Source: Pseudomonadota bacterium (lineage in GTDB: Bacteria; Pseudomonadota; Alphaproteobacteria; Rhizobiales; Hyphomicrobiaceae). From it: 64,000 bases of DNA. Of this stretch, positions 44,378 through 53,781 are shown one piece after another. Position 1 is the stretch's first letter, and every line of letters begins with the position of its first letter. The stretch is from assembly GCA_023412805.1 (NCBI GenBank), contig JAEZRM010000110.1:1-64000 (forward strand), in the 5' to 3' direction. Position numbers and translations under genes: made by a program. A model generated the notes under the pieces. It was not told where the DNA came from, made no database searches, and worked only from the letters and a program-made list of their open reading frames with translations.

Positions 44378-45421
44378 ATGATCAAGCTCATCCATTATTC
44401 CCGCATCGTCGGGATGCTTCTTGCTTTCGGGCTCGCGCCAATCTTGTCCGGCAACGCCGCCGCAGAAGAAGCGATCTGCGAAACCAAGAAGCCCATCGTC
44501 TTCGGTGGTCTCGATTGGGATTCGAATGCGTTCCACACGGCGGTGGCGCAATTCATCATCAAGCATGGCTACAATTGCGCGGTCGATCTCATACCGGGCG
44601 CAACCATTCCCCTGCATGCAGGCATTGCGCGCGGCGATATCGACGTCCTGATGGAGGTCTGGCCGGGAAGCAATCCCCCAAGTTGGGATGAAGGCGTAGC
44701 CAAGGGTGTGCTCGTATCGCTTGGCGTGAATGTGCCGGATGCCGTTCAGGCGTGGTTCGTGCCGCGCTATCTCGTCGAAGGCGAAAGTGCGCCGGCCAAA
44801 GGTTTGCGGTCGGTTCAGGATCTGCCGAACTTCAAGGACGTTTTCCGTGACCCGGAAGAGCCGGGCAAGGGGCGCTTCTATAATTGCATCGCCGGCTGGC
44901 AATGCGAAATCATGAATACGAAGAAGCTTCATGCCTATGGCCTGATGGAGCACTTCACGAACTTCCGGCCGGGATCAGGCGCCGCGCTTTCCGCCGCGAT
45001 CGATTCATCCATCCGCCGGAAGCGGCCCGTTCTCTTCTATTACTGGGGCCCAACGTGGCTACTCGGCAAAATTCAAAAAGATGTCGTACGTCTTGAAGAG
45101 CCACCCTACGACGAAGCCAAGTGGAACGCCTTGCAAGCCGTAGCGGATCCCGCAACGGCGAAGGACGCTACGGCCTACCCAGTGGTGCGCATCGACATCG
45201 GCGCGCGCGCCGACTTCGTCGAGCGGGCGCCGAAGGTTGCCGAATTCCTCAAGGCCTATACGACCTCTGACGCGCTCGTATCCGCAGCACTTGCGCGCAT
45301 GCAGGAGAGCGGCGGCAGCGCCGAAGATGCCGCGCGGCATTTCCTCGCCACCAATACTGATATTTGGCGAGCGTGGGTGCCGGAGGGCGTTGCGAAGCGC
45401 GTGACGGCCGAGCTGAACTGA
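44378..45421 (+). CDS. ABC transporter substrate-binding protein, glycine betaine/choline type (ProX/OpuAC)
   Basis: A 347-residue periplasmic binding protein. A signal peptide covers residues 1-28 (hydrophobic core GMLLAFGLAPIL, cleavage after NAAA). The OpuAC domain shows VFGGLDWDSNAFHTAVAQFI near 40, the DVLMEVWPG loop near 87 and FYYWGPTWLL near 222, whose aromatic residues form the cation-pi box for quaternary amines in this family. It probably captures glycine betaine, choline or a similar osmolyte. GGAGG lies about 7 bases before the ATG. The permease gene follows after about 100 bases, but no ATPase gene is adjacent. Confidence 0.9.
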   Translation: MIKLIHYSRIVGMLLAFGLAPILSGNAAAEEAICETKKPIVFGGLDWDSNAFHTAVAQFIIKHGYNCAVDLIPGATIPLHAGIARGDIDVLMEVWPGSNPPSWDEGVAKGVLVSLGVNVPDAVQAWFVPRYLVEGESAPAKGLRSVQDLPNFKDVFRDPEEPGKGRFYNCIAGWQCEIMNTKKLHAYGLMEHFTNFRPGSGAALSAAIDSSIRRKRPVLFYYWGPTWLLGKIQKDVVRLEEPPYDEAKWNALQAVADPATAKDATAYPVVRIDIGARADFVERAPKVAEFLKAYTTSDALVSAALARMQESGGSAEDAARHFLATNTDIWRAWVPEGVAKRVTAELN

Positions 45422-45522
45422 CGCCCGGAGAGCCGAACGCTCCCAGAAGCCCATCAGCGCGTTGTCGCCGAATTCACTTGCCGGCAACGCGTTTCCGTTT
45501 TCATCATCTTCGAGGATCAGTG

Positions 45523-46380
45523 ATGGGTGGGTTCATTTTTCCTGACTTTGGCACACCTCTGAAGAACGGCACGAACGCGTTCATCGATTATCTTGTCGTA
45601 ACGCACGGAAACGCGTTTGAGACCTTCTCTAACGGCCTTCTCGCCATGCTGGTCGCTCTCGAGGGCCTCATGCGGGGCGCGCCACCATTGATCGTACTAG
45701 CCGTCGTCGCTGTTATCGCATTTGCTGCGAGCCGCCGCTTGCTTCTGTCGCTGTCTGTCGTCGGATGCCTCTGGCTCATCGGTGCTTTGGGCCAATGGGA
45801 TCAGGCCATGCAGACGACTGCGCTCATCATCGTCTCCGTCGGATGCGCGATCCTCATCGGGCTGCCGCTCGGCATTCTCTCCGCTCGATCGCGCATAGCG
45901 AACCGGGTGATCTCGCCGACTCTCGACCTCATGCAGACCATTCCGAGCTTCGTCTATCTGATACCCGCCGCAATGCTTCTCGGGCTCGGCAAGGTTCCCG
46001 CTATTCTAGCCACGGTCATCTATGCGACGCCGCCGCTGATCCGCCTCACCGATCTCGGCCTTCGTCAAGTCGATGTTCCCGCAGTCGAGGCAGGGCGCGT
46101 ATTCGGAACGACAGAATGGCAATCCATCCGCTTCATACAATTGCCGCTGGCGCTTCCATCGATCATGCAGGGCATCAATCAAACCACGATGATGGCCCTG
46201 GCCATGGTCGTTATCGCCTCCATGATCGGCGCGCGCGGCGTCGGGGAAACCGTACTTCTCGGGCTGCAGCGCAACGACTCCGGTCAGGGCTTGATCGGCG
46301 GGCTCGTCATTGTGCTGCTTGCGATTATCTTCGATCGCATCAGCCAGAGCTACGGCCGCCGCCTTCAAATGTGGCGCTGA
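45523..46380 (+). CDS. ABC transporter permease, glycine betaine/choline type (ProW/OpuAB)
   Basis: A 285-residue inner-membrane permease. It begins MGGFIFPDFGTPLKNGTNAFIDYL, a typical ProW-like N-terminus, followed by about seven hydrophobic helices. The ATPase-coupling EAA loop is DVPAVEAGRVFGTTEWQSIRFIQLPLALPSI near residues 183-215. QTIPSFVYLIPAAMLLGLG near 135 is a family hallmark. It pairs with the upstream binding protein. The usual ATP-binding partner (ProV/OpuAA) is missing here: downstream lies cfa on the other strand. The frame stays open upstream, but the ATG at 45523 fits the family. Confidence 0.92.
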   Translation: MGGFIFPDFGTPLKNGTNAFIDYLVVTHGNAFETFSNGLLAMLVALEGLMRGAPPLIVLAVVAVIAFAASRRLLLSLSVVGCLWLIGALGQWDQAMQTTALIIVSVGCAILIGLPLGILSARSRIANRVISPTLDLMQTIPSFVYLIPAAMLLGLGKVPAILATVIYATPPLIRLTDLGLRQVDVPAVEAGRVFGTTEWQSIRFIQLPLALPSIMQGINQTTMMALAMVVIASMIGARGVGETVLLGLQRNDSGQGLIGGLVIVLLAIIFDRISQSYGRRLQMWR

Positions 46381-46400
46381 TGCCGGAGGGCCGCTGAGCG

Positions 46401-47636
46401 CTAAATTCCACGCTCCTGCTCGATGCGCTCGTACGCGCGCTGTACATCGACAGCATAGTCGCGTGTGATCGGCACGGCATCGCGCTTCTTTGCGAGCTGC
46501 ATGTGGAAGACTTCCTGTGATCCAGTGCGGAACATCATCTCCGCGCTGATCAGGTAGAACTCCCACATGCGGCAGAAACGCTCGTCGTACATCCCGGCGA
46601 TCTTCGCGCGGTTCGCCTCGAAGCGCTCGTGCCAATGACTGAGCGTCGTCGCATAGTGCACGCGCAGGAACTCGAGGTCCGTGACCCAGAGGCTGTTGTT
46701 CTCGGTCGCCGGAAAGACCTCCGAAAGCGCGGGCGAATAGGCGCCGGGGAAAATGTACTTGCGCAACCACGGACTCGCCGTGCCGGGCGGACTCATCTTG
46801 CCGATCGAGTGGAGCAGCATGACGCCATCATCGGTCAGGAGATCATTCACCTTCGCGAAAAACTCATTGTAGTGCCCGACGCCCACGTGCTCGAACATGC
46901 CGACCGAAACGATGCGATCGAATTTCGTCGTGAGTTGCCGATAATCCTGCAGCGCGAACTTCACGCGCCCTTCAAGACCATCTGCTTTCGTGCGCTCGAC
47001 AGCCAGCGCATACTGCTCCTTGGACAACGTGACGCCGGTCACGTTCACGTCGGCGACCTGCGCAAGGTAGCGCGCGAGCCCGCCCCAGCCGGAACCGATA
47101 TCGAGCACGTTCATGCCGGGCTTCAGATTGAGCTTGGCGGCGATGAGACGGCATTTGTTGCGCTGTGCCGCTTCGAGCGTCTCACTCTCCTCGCGAAAGT
47201 AGGCGCACGAGTAGAACAGCTCCCTGTCGAGAAAGAGCTCGTAGAAAGCATTGCCGAGATCGTAGTGGTGCGCGACGTTCTGCTGCGCCTTGCCGATCGG
47301 GTTCGCCTGCTGAAAGCGCTTGAGGCCACGCGAGACACGACGCAGCACGGCTTGCACAGGCTGGTTGCTGAGCGAGAGGCGATTGATCGAGAACAGCGTC
47401 AGGAAGGCGCGCAATCCCGTGTCCGGGAATGTCATGCGCCCGTCCATATATGCTTCCCCCGCGTGCAGCTCAGGATTGAAGAAGAGCTTCCGGTAGAGGC
47501 TCGGATCGGTGAGCTGCATATTCGCGCTCGGTCCCGGCTTCACGCCGCCGAATACATGCGTTTTCCCTTCAGCGTCCACGACGTTGAGCGTGCCGACCTT
47601 CACGAACGAAGTGAGCATTTTGGAGAGTGGAAACAT
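46401..47636 (-). CDS. cfa: Cyclopropane-fatty-acyl-phospholipid synthase
   Basis: A 411-residue SAM-dependent enzyme that adds a methylene bridge to unsaturated acyl chains of membrane phospholipids. The N-terminal domain is followed by IGKAQQNVAHHYDLGNAFYELFLD near 115-138 and FYSCAYFR near 143. The SAM loop is LDIGSGWGGLARYLA near 180-194, with VSVGMFEHVG near 245. The C-terminal region (YIFPGAYSP near 293; ERFCRMWEFYLISAE near 360) is complete. The ATG at MFPLSKML is preferred to a start 28 codons upstream. It converges with the transporter permease and is followed upstream by the GNAT gene on the same strand. Confidence 0.93.
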   Translation of the reverse strand: MFPLSKMLTSFVKVGTLNVVDAEGKTHVFGGVKPGPSANMQLTDPSLYRKLFFNPELHAGEAYMDGRMTFPDTGLRAFLTLFSINRLSLSNQPVQAVLRRVSRGLKRFQQANPIGKAQQNVAHHYDLGNAFYELFLDRELFYSCAYFREESETLEAAQRNKCRLIAAKLNLKPGMNVLDIGSGWGGLARYLAQVADVNVTGVTLSKEQYALAVERTKADGLEGRVKFALQDYRQLTTKFDRIVSVGMFEHVGVGHYNEFFAKVNDLLTDDGVMLLHSIGKMSPPGTASPWLRKYIFPGAYSPALSEVFPATENNSLWVTDLEFLRVHYATTLSHWHERFEANRAKIAGMYDERFCRMWEFYLISAEMMFRTGSQEVFHMQLAKKRDAVPITRDYAVDVQRAYERIEQERGI

Positions 47637-47732
47637 TGCGCGCGGCAACCTCCTCGTCAGATGCGACGGAAGCTGACGAGTGTTACCCCATATGGCGCCC
47701 CCGTCCACCACCGAGGGCACAGTATACGTTCG

Positions 47733-48191
47733 TCAAATCCGCTTGATCATGTGGGTAAGTGAGCGATCGCTGAGTTCCTCCACGCGCTCGACCGCGTAAC
47801 CGTTGCGCGTGTACCACGCGACCAGATGGGCGAGCACGCTTCCGGTATAAAGGCGCAGCGTGCCCAGACCGAGCTCCCGCGCGCGCGCCTCGGCAGCCGC
47901 GAGCATGGCATGTCCCACACCCGCCTTCTGGCGCGTCGTATCCGTCGCGATGCTCCAGATCAACAGATCATCGGCACGCGCCTTGAGGATCAGGACACCT
48001 TCGATGGGTCCATTCGCCGGAACCCAGATCTCGTAGTTGTCGAAGATGACTGCATAATCGGTCATGAGCGGTAACGGCTCGACACCGAGCAGCTCGCGAT
48101 TGCGCGCATAGGCTGCGCGCTGAACGGCGACAACCGCATCGAGATCGGCGCGCGTCGCACGACGCAGCACAAGATTGCCAACCGTGAGCAT
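47733..48191 (-). CDS. GNAT-family N-acetyltransferase
   Basis: A 152-residue acetyltransferase fold. The acetyl-CoA binding motif A is DTTRQKAGVGHAMLAAAEARARELG (about residues 85-110), with LRLYTGSVLAHLVAWYTRNGY near 113-133 as motif B. It is cytosolic, with an unknown substrate. The start MLTVGNLVLR is preferred over an upstream in-frame ATG. It is divergent from the DUF169 gene, with about 100 bases between. Confidence 0.85.
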   Translation of the reverse strand: MLTVGNLVLRRATRADLDAVVAVQRAAYARNRELLGVEPLPLMTDYAVIFDNYEIWVPANGPIEGVLILKARADDLLIWSIATDTTRQKAGVGHAMLAAAEARARELGLGTLRLYTGSVLAHLVAWYTRNGYAVERVEELSDRSLTHMIKRI

Positions 48192-48288
48192 CAGCCTTCC
48201 TCCGTGGCAGAACGCAACACCTTGCACGGCGCTCTGCCTCGGCACAATATCGGCACAACATTAGAACCATGCCAGGGAGGTCCTGACG

Positions 48289-49092
48289 ATGACCGCACTG
48301 CACGCGCCGGAAGTGGCTGCCTTCGATTACGCGAAACTCGCCGCCGATCTCGAGCGTCTGCTGCGGCTGCGCTCCTTTCCTTTCGCCATGAAGCTCTACG
48401 AAGACCGCAACGAGATGGAGGCCATTCCACGCATTCGCCGCCCCAAGGCCGTGCACACTCTCGACCAGGTCGTTGCCCAGGCCTCGCGGCTCGGCTGGAC
48501 AGTCGGCATCACATCGGACGACCTCGTCGGCGCGCAGTGCCGCGCGGTGGTCGGGCTCGGTAATGCCAAGGATCCGAAATGGACATCCGGCGCGCATATG
48601 GTGAACGTGTGGTTCTCGACGCCGGAGGACGCGAAGGAGCATCAGGCGGCCATGCACTGCGTGCCCGACGGCAAATACGACGCGCTGGCGGTGGCACCGC
48701 TCTCGGCGGGCCGGCTCGATCCGCCGAATATCGTCCTGTTTTACGCGACGCCAGGCGCCATGATGTACTTCATCAACGGCCTGCAGTGGGCGGGCTACAA
48801 GAAGTTCGATTGGGGCGTCGTCGGCGAAAGCGCCTGCGCCGACAGTTGGGGGCGCGCGCTCACGAAACGCGAGCCGTCGCTCTCCATTCCCTGCTTTGCC
48901 GAGCGGCGCTATGGCGGTGTGCTCGATGACGAGATGCTCATGGCATTGCCGCCCGACCAACTCGCGAAGGCAATCACGGGGATGGAAGCCCTCGCGAAGA
49001 ACGGCTTCCGCTATCCTTTCGCGCAATACGGTATACAGAACGACGTGCGCGACGGCATGGCGCGCAGCTATCCGGATCGCGGCAAGAAGTAG
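48289..49092 (+). CDS. DUF169 family protein
   Basis: A 267-residue soluble protein. The segments LRLRSFPFAMKLYED near 30, DDLVGAQCRAVVGLG near 77, PDGKYDALAVAPL near 124, FYATPGAMMYFINGLQW near 150 and ESACADSWGRA near 178 match DUF169, whose function is unknown and whose members occur mainly in anaerobes and metabolically versatile bacteria. Two conserved cysteines (in AQCRAV and ESACAD) and a third in SIPCFAERR could bind a metal or cofactor; this is inference. A ribosome site (GGGAGG) lies about 9 bases before the ATG. It appears to be a single-gene unit. Confidence 0.82.
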   Translation: MTALHAPEVAAFDYAKLAADLERLLRLRSFPFAMKLYEDRNEMEAIPRIRRPKAVHTLDQVVAQASRLGWTVGITSDDLVGAQCRAVVGLGNAKDPKWTSGAHMVNVWFSTPEDAKEHQAAMHCVPDGKYDALAVAPLSAGRLDPPNIVLFYATPGAMMYFINGLQWAGYKKFDWGVVGESACADSWGRALTKREPSLSIPCFAERRYGGVLDDEMLMALPPDQLAKAITGMEALAKNGFRYPFAQYGIQNDVRDGMARSYPDRGKK

Positions 49093-49330
49093 TACTGCCG
49101 CGCCCCGTGCGCCGCGATTGTGTCGCTGAGGCCGCGGGGAGCGACGAATGACCGCTCTCTCGGCAGATTTCGCATGTCCGCCATGAATCACTCGGCGGAT
49201 CAGGCTATACTCAAGGTTCATAGGATATGTTTGCCGCCGTCGAGATGGGAACGGTCGGCCAGTGGTGTCGCGCGCCAACGAGTATGGCATCGGCTGCCGC
49301 ACACGCAGAGCTCAGAGGAGACCGGGCAGA

Positions 49331-50332
49331 ATGGTCGTGCGGAAGACCGCCATTGCACTGGCGTTGATGCTCGGATGGTCTGGCAGCGCGGTAGCGGGGC
49401 CTGCACTTCTATTCGATGCCACCAACGGGCGCGTGCTCTACGCCGAGGATCAGGACCAGCCCTGGCACCCCGCGTCGTTGACCAAGATCATGACGGCCTA
49501 CCTCGTCTTTGAGGCGCTGAAGAACAATAAGATCACGCTCGATCAGAAGATCCCTGTGAGCGTCAATGCGAATGCGCTGCCCCCGAGCAAGCTCGGCCTG
49601 CCCGTCGGCGCGGAGATCAGCGTCAACCTCGCGCTGAAATCACTGATCGTGAAATCGGCGAACGACGCCGCCGTCATGCTCGCCGAGGCGATCGGTGGCA
49701 CGGAAGAAGCGTTCGTGCACTCGATGAACGAAACGGCGCTGCGCCTCGGGATGACACAGACGCGCTTCGTCAATCCACATGGCCTCCCGGCTCCGGAGCA
49801 GGTGACAACCGCGCGCGATCTCGCGCGACTGACGCGTGCCGTTCTCACGGACTATCCAGACCATGGAGAGCTCTGGGCGATGTCCGACATGCAGATCGGG
49901 CGTCGTCGCCTCCGGACCCACAACGGTCTGCTGCGCACTTACGAAGGCGCGGATGGACTGAAAACCGGGTTCATCTGCGATTCCGGGTTCAATGTCGTTG
50001 CGACAGCGACGCGGGACAACCGCCGGATCGCTGCCGTCGTTCTCGGCGAGTATACATCGCGGGACCGCAACCTGCGCGCGGCGAGCCTGCTTGAGCACGG
50101 TTTCCGAAACTACGAATGGAAACAGCTCTTCTCGAGCGCGACCCTCGATACAGTCCCTGTAAGCGCCGAGACGACCACGCCACGCAGCGTTCGAGAGATG
50201 GTCATGTCCTTCGCTTGCAACGGCAAGCGGCAAGCGCGAGCCGTACCGACGAAGAAGCAGAAAAAGGCGCGCACCAAAAAGCCGGCAACGGCCGCGGCAG
50301 CCGCTCCTGCTTCGGCGGCAAAGTCGGACTGA
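49331..50332 (+). CDS. D-alanyl-D-alanine carboxypeptidase (PBP5/6 family)
   Basis: A 333-residue penicillin-binding protein that trims the terminal D-Ala of peptidoglycan pentapeptides in the periplasm. A signal peptide spans residues 1-22 (AVA cleavage). Active-site motifs are S49-L-T-K52, S109-A-N111 and K211-T-G213. The C-terminal membrane-anchoring helix of E. coli PBP5 is not evident; instead there is a basic, alanine-rich tail (residues 305-333) that may bind the wall. GAGGAGA lies about 10 bases before the chosen ATG; the frame is open further upstream. It converges on a small secreted-protein gene. Confidence 0.93.
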   Translation: MVVRKTAIALALMLGWSGSAVAGPALLFDATNGRVLYAEDQDQPWHPASLTKIMTAYLVFEALKNNKITLDQKIPVSVNANALPPSKLGLPVGAEISVNLALKSLIVKSANDAAVMLAEAIGGTEEAFVHSMNETALRLGMTQTRFVNPHGLPAPEQVTTARDLARLTRAVLTDYPDHGELWAMSDMQIGRRRLRTHNGLLRTYEGADGLKTGFICDSGFNVVATATRDNRRIAAVVLGEYTSRDRNLRAASLLEHGFRNYEWKQLFSSATLDTVPVSAETTTPRSVREMVMSFACNGKRQARAVPTKKQKKARTKKPATAAAAAPASAAKSD

Positions 50333-50356
50333 TCCACCCCAAGGCGGCAGAAACGC

Positions 50357-50623
50357 TCAGACGATCAGGTCGAGTTTGTTGTCGCGATAGCGGCAGCCGG
50401 CGGGCGGTAGCTCGAAACCGTCGTCCGCGCGCGCAGGCGGCTCAGCCCTGGGCTCGCGGAGGCGCTGCGACTCGACGGGCGCAGGAGCCGGTAGCTCGCC
50501 ACGCACGGATTGATCATTGCGCTGAACACCGCTGTCAGCCGGCCCTGTCGACTGCGCCGCAGCGGGAACGATGAAAAGAAGTCCGAGCAGACCCGCTACT
50601 GCGATCGATCGTGCTGACATCAT
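50357..50623 (-). CDS. Small secreted hypothetical protein
   Basis: An 88-residue protein starting MMSARSIAVAGLLGLLFIVPAAAQ, a clear Sec signal peptide with cleavage after AAA. The mature part of about 65 residues is proline-, arginine- and glutamate-rich and ends PPAGCRYRDNKLDLIV, with one cysteine. I do not recognise the family. The open frame extends 43 codons further upstream without a signal. It is tail-to-tail with the carboxypeptidase (24 bases between stops). Confidence 0.6.
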   Translation of the reverse strand: MMSARSIAVAGLLGLLFIVPAAAQSTGPADSGVQRNDQSVRGELPAPAPVESQRLREPRAEPPARADDGFELPPAGCRYRDNKLDLIV

Positions 50624-50857
50624 GAAAGGGCCGCTCACCAATTGTTGACCGATTATTACCGCAGTGCCGCGAATTGCACATGTCGCAGGCCTGCCATGCG
50701 GCCTGCCCGCCGCGGCTGCAACTAGGTTAATCCGGGTTATCGGGTCCGGCAACCGGCTTCATAAAGCAGGCCTGATCAGCTGGAATAAGTCACGCGAATG
50801 CCCGGTTGAAACATCAGAGGAAGTCTAATCCCCTGATATGAGAAAATAAATCGCGCC

Positions 50858-51040
50858 CTATTGCGAGGGTTTTGGCTCGGCAGGTGCCGCCGTCTGCGGC
50901 CCCGTCTGGGACGGTTTCCAGACGGCCGTCAAAATAGCGGCGCCGGCAAGCGCGGTTACCACCGCCGCGATCATCACCTCACGCGACGAAAGCCAAAGAC
51001 GGCGCCTATAAGTCTCGGAAAGTCTTGAATTTCGCGCCAT
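50858..51040 (-). CDS. Small single-helix membrane protein
   Basis: A 60-residue protein with a basic N-terminus (MARNSRLSETYRRRLWLS), one hydrophobic helix (about residues 23-41) and a proline-rich polar tail. It would sit in the inner membrane with the N-terminus inside. The function is unknown; the codon use looks like its neighbours but the support is modest. Confidence 0.5.
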   Translation of the reverse strand: MARNSRLSETYRRRLWLSSREVMIAAVVTALAGAAILTAVWKPSQTGPQTAAPAEPKPSQ

Positions 51041-51067
51041 AGCTCCGCACCCTATTACGTTTACCAA

Positions 51068-51519
51068 TTATGACGGTGAAAGACGCACGCGCCAGGGCAC
51101 GTTTGGCCGCGCGACAGAACATCTCATTGCGTCAAAGCGGCGGATGTCGCTTTTGCTTCCCGGCGCCGCAAACCACCGCACGTGGGTTGTCACAAGTCCG
51201 TCATGAACCAGCCACTATCCATGGCTTGAACACGCGGCCGCCGATGCCAACTTACCAAACTGGAGCAAATATTCTGCGGAAGCAGGCTGATTTGCGCTTT
51301 GAGATGGGAAAATTTGGGACACGGCAACGAGATAGTTCAGATCGATCCGAGTGCAAATCGTATTTGCTAAGGGCGCTCTGAATAGATCGAGCCAATCGGT
51401 GGGCTGTCGTTAACGAAAAACGGCAGCAGCTCTGCGCTCGGGCCCAAAAGAGTTGTAGAACTTCGGTCTTTGGGGTAGCAACCCCAAATCATCGGACACA
51501 ATCAAAGAGTTCCAGCAAC
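51068..51519 (+). other. Long intergenic region
   Basis: These 452 bases are less GC-rich than their surroundings and hold no gene I can support. The one clear structure is a perfect eight-base-pair hairpin, TTTGGGGT / ACCCCAAA with loop AGCA (51469-51488), 31 bases before the start of the phosphatase gene and without a T run. Confidence 0.5.
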
Positions 51520-52233
51520 GTGTCGAGTGGACGTTTGAAGTGCTGCGTGCTCGTCGATTTCGACGGGACAATAGCAACAGTTGATACGACAGACGCACTG
51601 CTCGAGCGTTTCGCCGAGCCGGGTTGGCTTGATATTGAAGCCGACTGGCAAGCGGGCCGAATTGGCTCGCGCGAATGCTTGGTGCGCCAGATCGATCTCA
51701 TCAAAGCTTCGCCGAAACAGTATGACGACTTCGTGTCGTCAATCGAGATCGACCGCGGCTTCCTCCCCTTTATCGAGGAATGCAAATCGCGCGATCTCGA
51801 TGTGATGGTCGTTTCGGACGGACTCGATCGCACCGTTGGTACGGTACTTGCGCGCGCTGGTCTCGACCTCCCCTATCGCGCCAACCGTCTGCAGGCTGCC
51901 GGAACAGACCGCTGGCGTCTCACGTTCCCTCATGCACGGGGCGATTGCCGCCCGCTATCCGGGAACTGCAAGTGCCAGTTTGCGGATGCGGCGCGTGGCT
52001 CGGTCCGCGTGGTCGTTGGCGACGGGCGCAGCGACTTCTGTGTCGCCGAGCGCGCCGACCTCGTGCTCGCGAAGAGTTCGCTCGTCGAGCACTGCAGGAA
52101 AAACGCATTGCCGCACTTTGCCATCACGAACTTCGATGAAGCGACGGAGATCTTCGTTCGCTGGCTCGATGACCGGGCCGGACGTGGTGAAGACGGCACA
52201 ATGATCCTCTCAGAACAAGCAAGAGACGAGTAG
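51520..52233 (+). CDS. HAD-IB phosphatase, MtnX-like
   Basis: A 237-residue HAD phosphatase. Motif I is VLVDFDGTIATVDTTDALL at residues 10-28, with both aspartates. Motif II is MVVSDGLDRTV near 95, and the motif IV region is VVVGDGRSDFCVAERADLVLA near 163. A cysteine-containing GNCKC element near 148 is common in MtnX-like proteins. MtnX acts in methionine salvage, but no other salvage gene is here, so the substrate is open. The start codon is GTG. The aminotransferase gene starts 4 bases after the stop, so the two genes are surely co-translated and may act in sequence. Confidence 0.85.
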   Translation: MSSGRLKCCVLVDFDGTIATVDTTDALLERFAEPGWLDIEADWQAGRIGSRECLVRQIDLIKASPKQYDDFVSSIEIDRGFLPFIEECKSRDLDVMVVSDGLDRTVGTVLARAGLDLPYRANRLQAAGTDRWRLTFPHARGDCRPLSGNCKCQFADAARGSVRVVVGDGRSDFCVAERADLVLAKSSLVEHCRKNALPHFAITNFDEATEIFVRWLDDRAGRGEDGTMILSEQARDE

Positions 52234-52237
52234 CCTC

Positions 52238-53674
52238 ATGGACAAGTCCGTTCATTGGAACGATGCCGGCGCCACCACGGCATCGGGTTCTGCCACGCCG
52301 AGGACCGAAGCCGAGCTTCTCGAACTCGAGAACGTCTATTGCTCGCACGGCGACACGGTCCACTACACCAACCCGCCGAAGATCTTCGATCGCTGCGAAG
52401 GCTCGTTCATGTACGACGAGCAGGGCCGCGAGTTTCTCGACATTCAGATGTGGTACTCGGCCGTCAACTTCGGCTACCGCAACCAGCGGATCAACGACGC
52501 CGCGCACCGTCAGCTCGAGCGCCTGCCGCAGGTCGCCTCGCAGTACCTCCATCGCGAGAAGATCGAGCTCGCGACGATCATCGCGCAGGATGCCGAGAAG
52601 AAGTTCGGCATGAAGGGCCGCGTGCACTTCAATGTCGGCGGCGCGCAGGCCGTCGAGGACAGCCTCAAGCTCGTGCGCAATTTCAAGCAGGGCAAGAGCC
52701 TGATGTTTGCGTTCGAGGGCGGCTACCACGGCCGCACGCTCGGCGCCTCGGCGATCACGTCGTCCTATCGCTATCGCCGCCGCTACGGCCACTTCGGCGA
52801 GCGCGCGCAGTTCATCGAATTCCCGTATCACTTCCGCGGCCCCAAGGGCATGTCGAAGGAAGAGTACGGCGAGCTGTGCGTGAAGAAGTTCGCGCGCCTC
52901 TTCGAGAGCGAGTACAACGGCGTTTGGGACGCGAAAGTCGGCGAGGCCGAGTACGCCGCGTTCTACGTGGAGCCGATCCAGGGCACCGGCGGCTACGTCA
53001 TCCCGCCGCCGAACTTCTTCAAGGGCATCAAGAAGGTCCTCGACGACCACGGCATCCTGATGGTCGCCGATGAAATTCAGATGGGCGTCTATCGCACCGG
53101 CAAGCTCTGGTCGATCGAGCATTTCGGCGTGAAGCCGGACGTCATCGTGTTCGGCAAGGCGATCACCAATGGTCTGAACCCGCTTGCCGGCGTGTGGGCG
53201 CGCGAGGAGCTGATCAATCCGACGATCTTCCCGCCGGGCTCGACGCACTCGACGTTCAACGCGAACCCCATGGGTACCGCGGTGGCGCTCGAAGTCATGA
53301 ATATGCTCGGCGAGACCGACTACGAGGCGATGGTCACCGAGAAGGGCAAGTATTTCCTCGAAGGTCTTCGCGATCTTCAGAAGCGCCACAAGTGCATCGG
53401 CGATGTCGACGGCCTCGGCCTCGCGCTGCGCGCCGAGATCTGCGAGCCGCACGACAGCTTCACGCCGTCGAAGCGCCTCGTCGATCTGATGGTGGACGAA
53501 GGCCTCAAGGGCGACATCGACATTGACGGTCGCAAATACGGCCTCGTGCTCGATATCGGCGGTTGGTACAAGAACGTCATCACGCTTGCACCCAGCCTCC
53601 ATATTTCGAAGAGCGAAATCGATCTGGCCATCCGCCTGCTCGATGCGCTCATCACGCGCGTAACGCGCAACTAG
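52238..53674 (+). CDS. Class III PLP-dependent aminotransferase
   Basis: A 478-residue aminotransferase of the ornithine/acetylornithine/4-aminobutyrate fold. The PLP lysine is K307 in IVFGKAITNG, the pyridine-binding aspartate D278 in VADEIQMG, and phosphate contacts are in GGAQAVEDSLK (134-144) and FEGGYHGRTLGA (159-170). It is longer than ArgD-type enzymes (about 400) and has an N-terminal extension of about 40 residues. The amino donor and acceptor are unknown. It follows the HAD phosphatase by 4 bases; a phosphorylated keto- or amino-compound is a reasonable but unproven shared substrate. Confidence 0.9.
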   Translation: MDKSVHWNDAGATTASGSATPRTEAELLELENVYCSHGDTVHYTNPPKIFDRCEGSFMYDEQGREFLDIQMWYSAVNFGYRNQRINDAAHRQLERLPQVASQYLHREKIELATIIAQDAEKKFGMKGRVHFNVGGAQAVEDSLKLVRNFKQGKSLMFAFEGGYHGRTLGASAITSSYRYRRRYGHFGERAQFIEFPYHFRGPKGMSKEEYGELCVKKFARLFESEYNGVWDAKVGEAEYAAFYVEPIQGTGGYVIPPPNFFKGIKKVLDDHGILMVADEIQMGVYRTGKLWSIEHFGVKPDVIVFGKAITNGLNPLAGVWAREELINPTIFPPGSTHSTFNANPMGTAVALEVMNMLGETDYEAMVTEKGKYFLEGLRDLQKRHKCIGDVDGLGLALRAEICEPHDSFTPSKRLVDLMVDEGLKGDIDIDGRKYGLVLDIGGWYKNVITLAPSLHISKSEIDLAIRLLDALITRVTRN

Positions 53675-53781
53675 CGGCTCAGTGAGCCGTTAAACGCCAG
53701 AGGCGCCCGCTCCGAAGTATGGAGCGGTTGCCGGACCCGGGGTTGAAAAGGTGGATCCGGCACGCAGATGCCAAAAAGGAC

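Noticed and set aside
52124..53602. A 492-codon frame antisense to the aminotransferase
   Set aside because: Shadow of a real PLP enzyme; no domain evidence.
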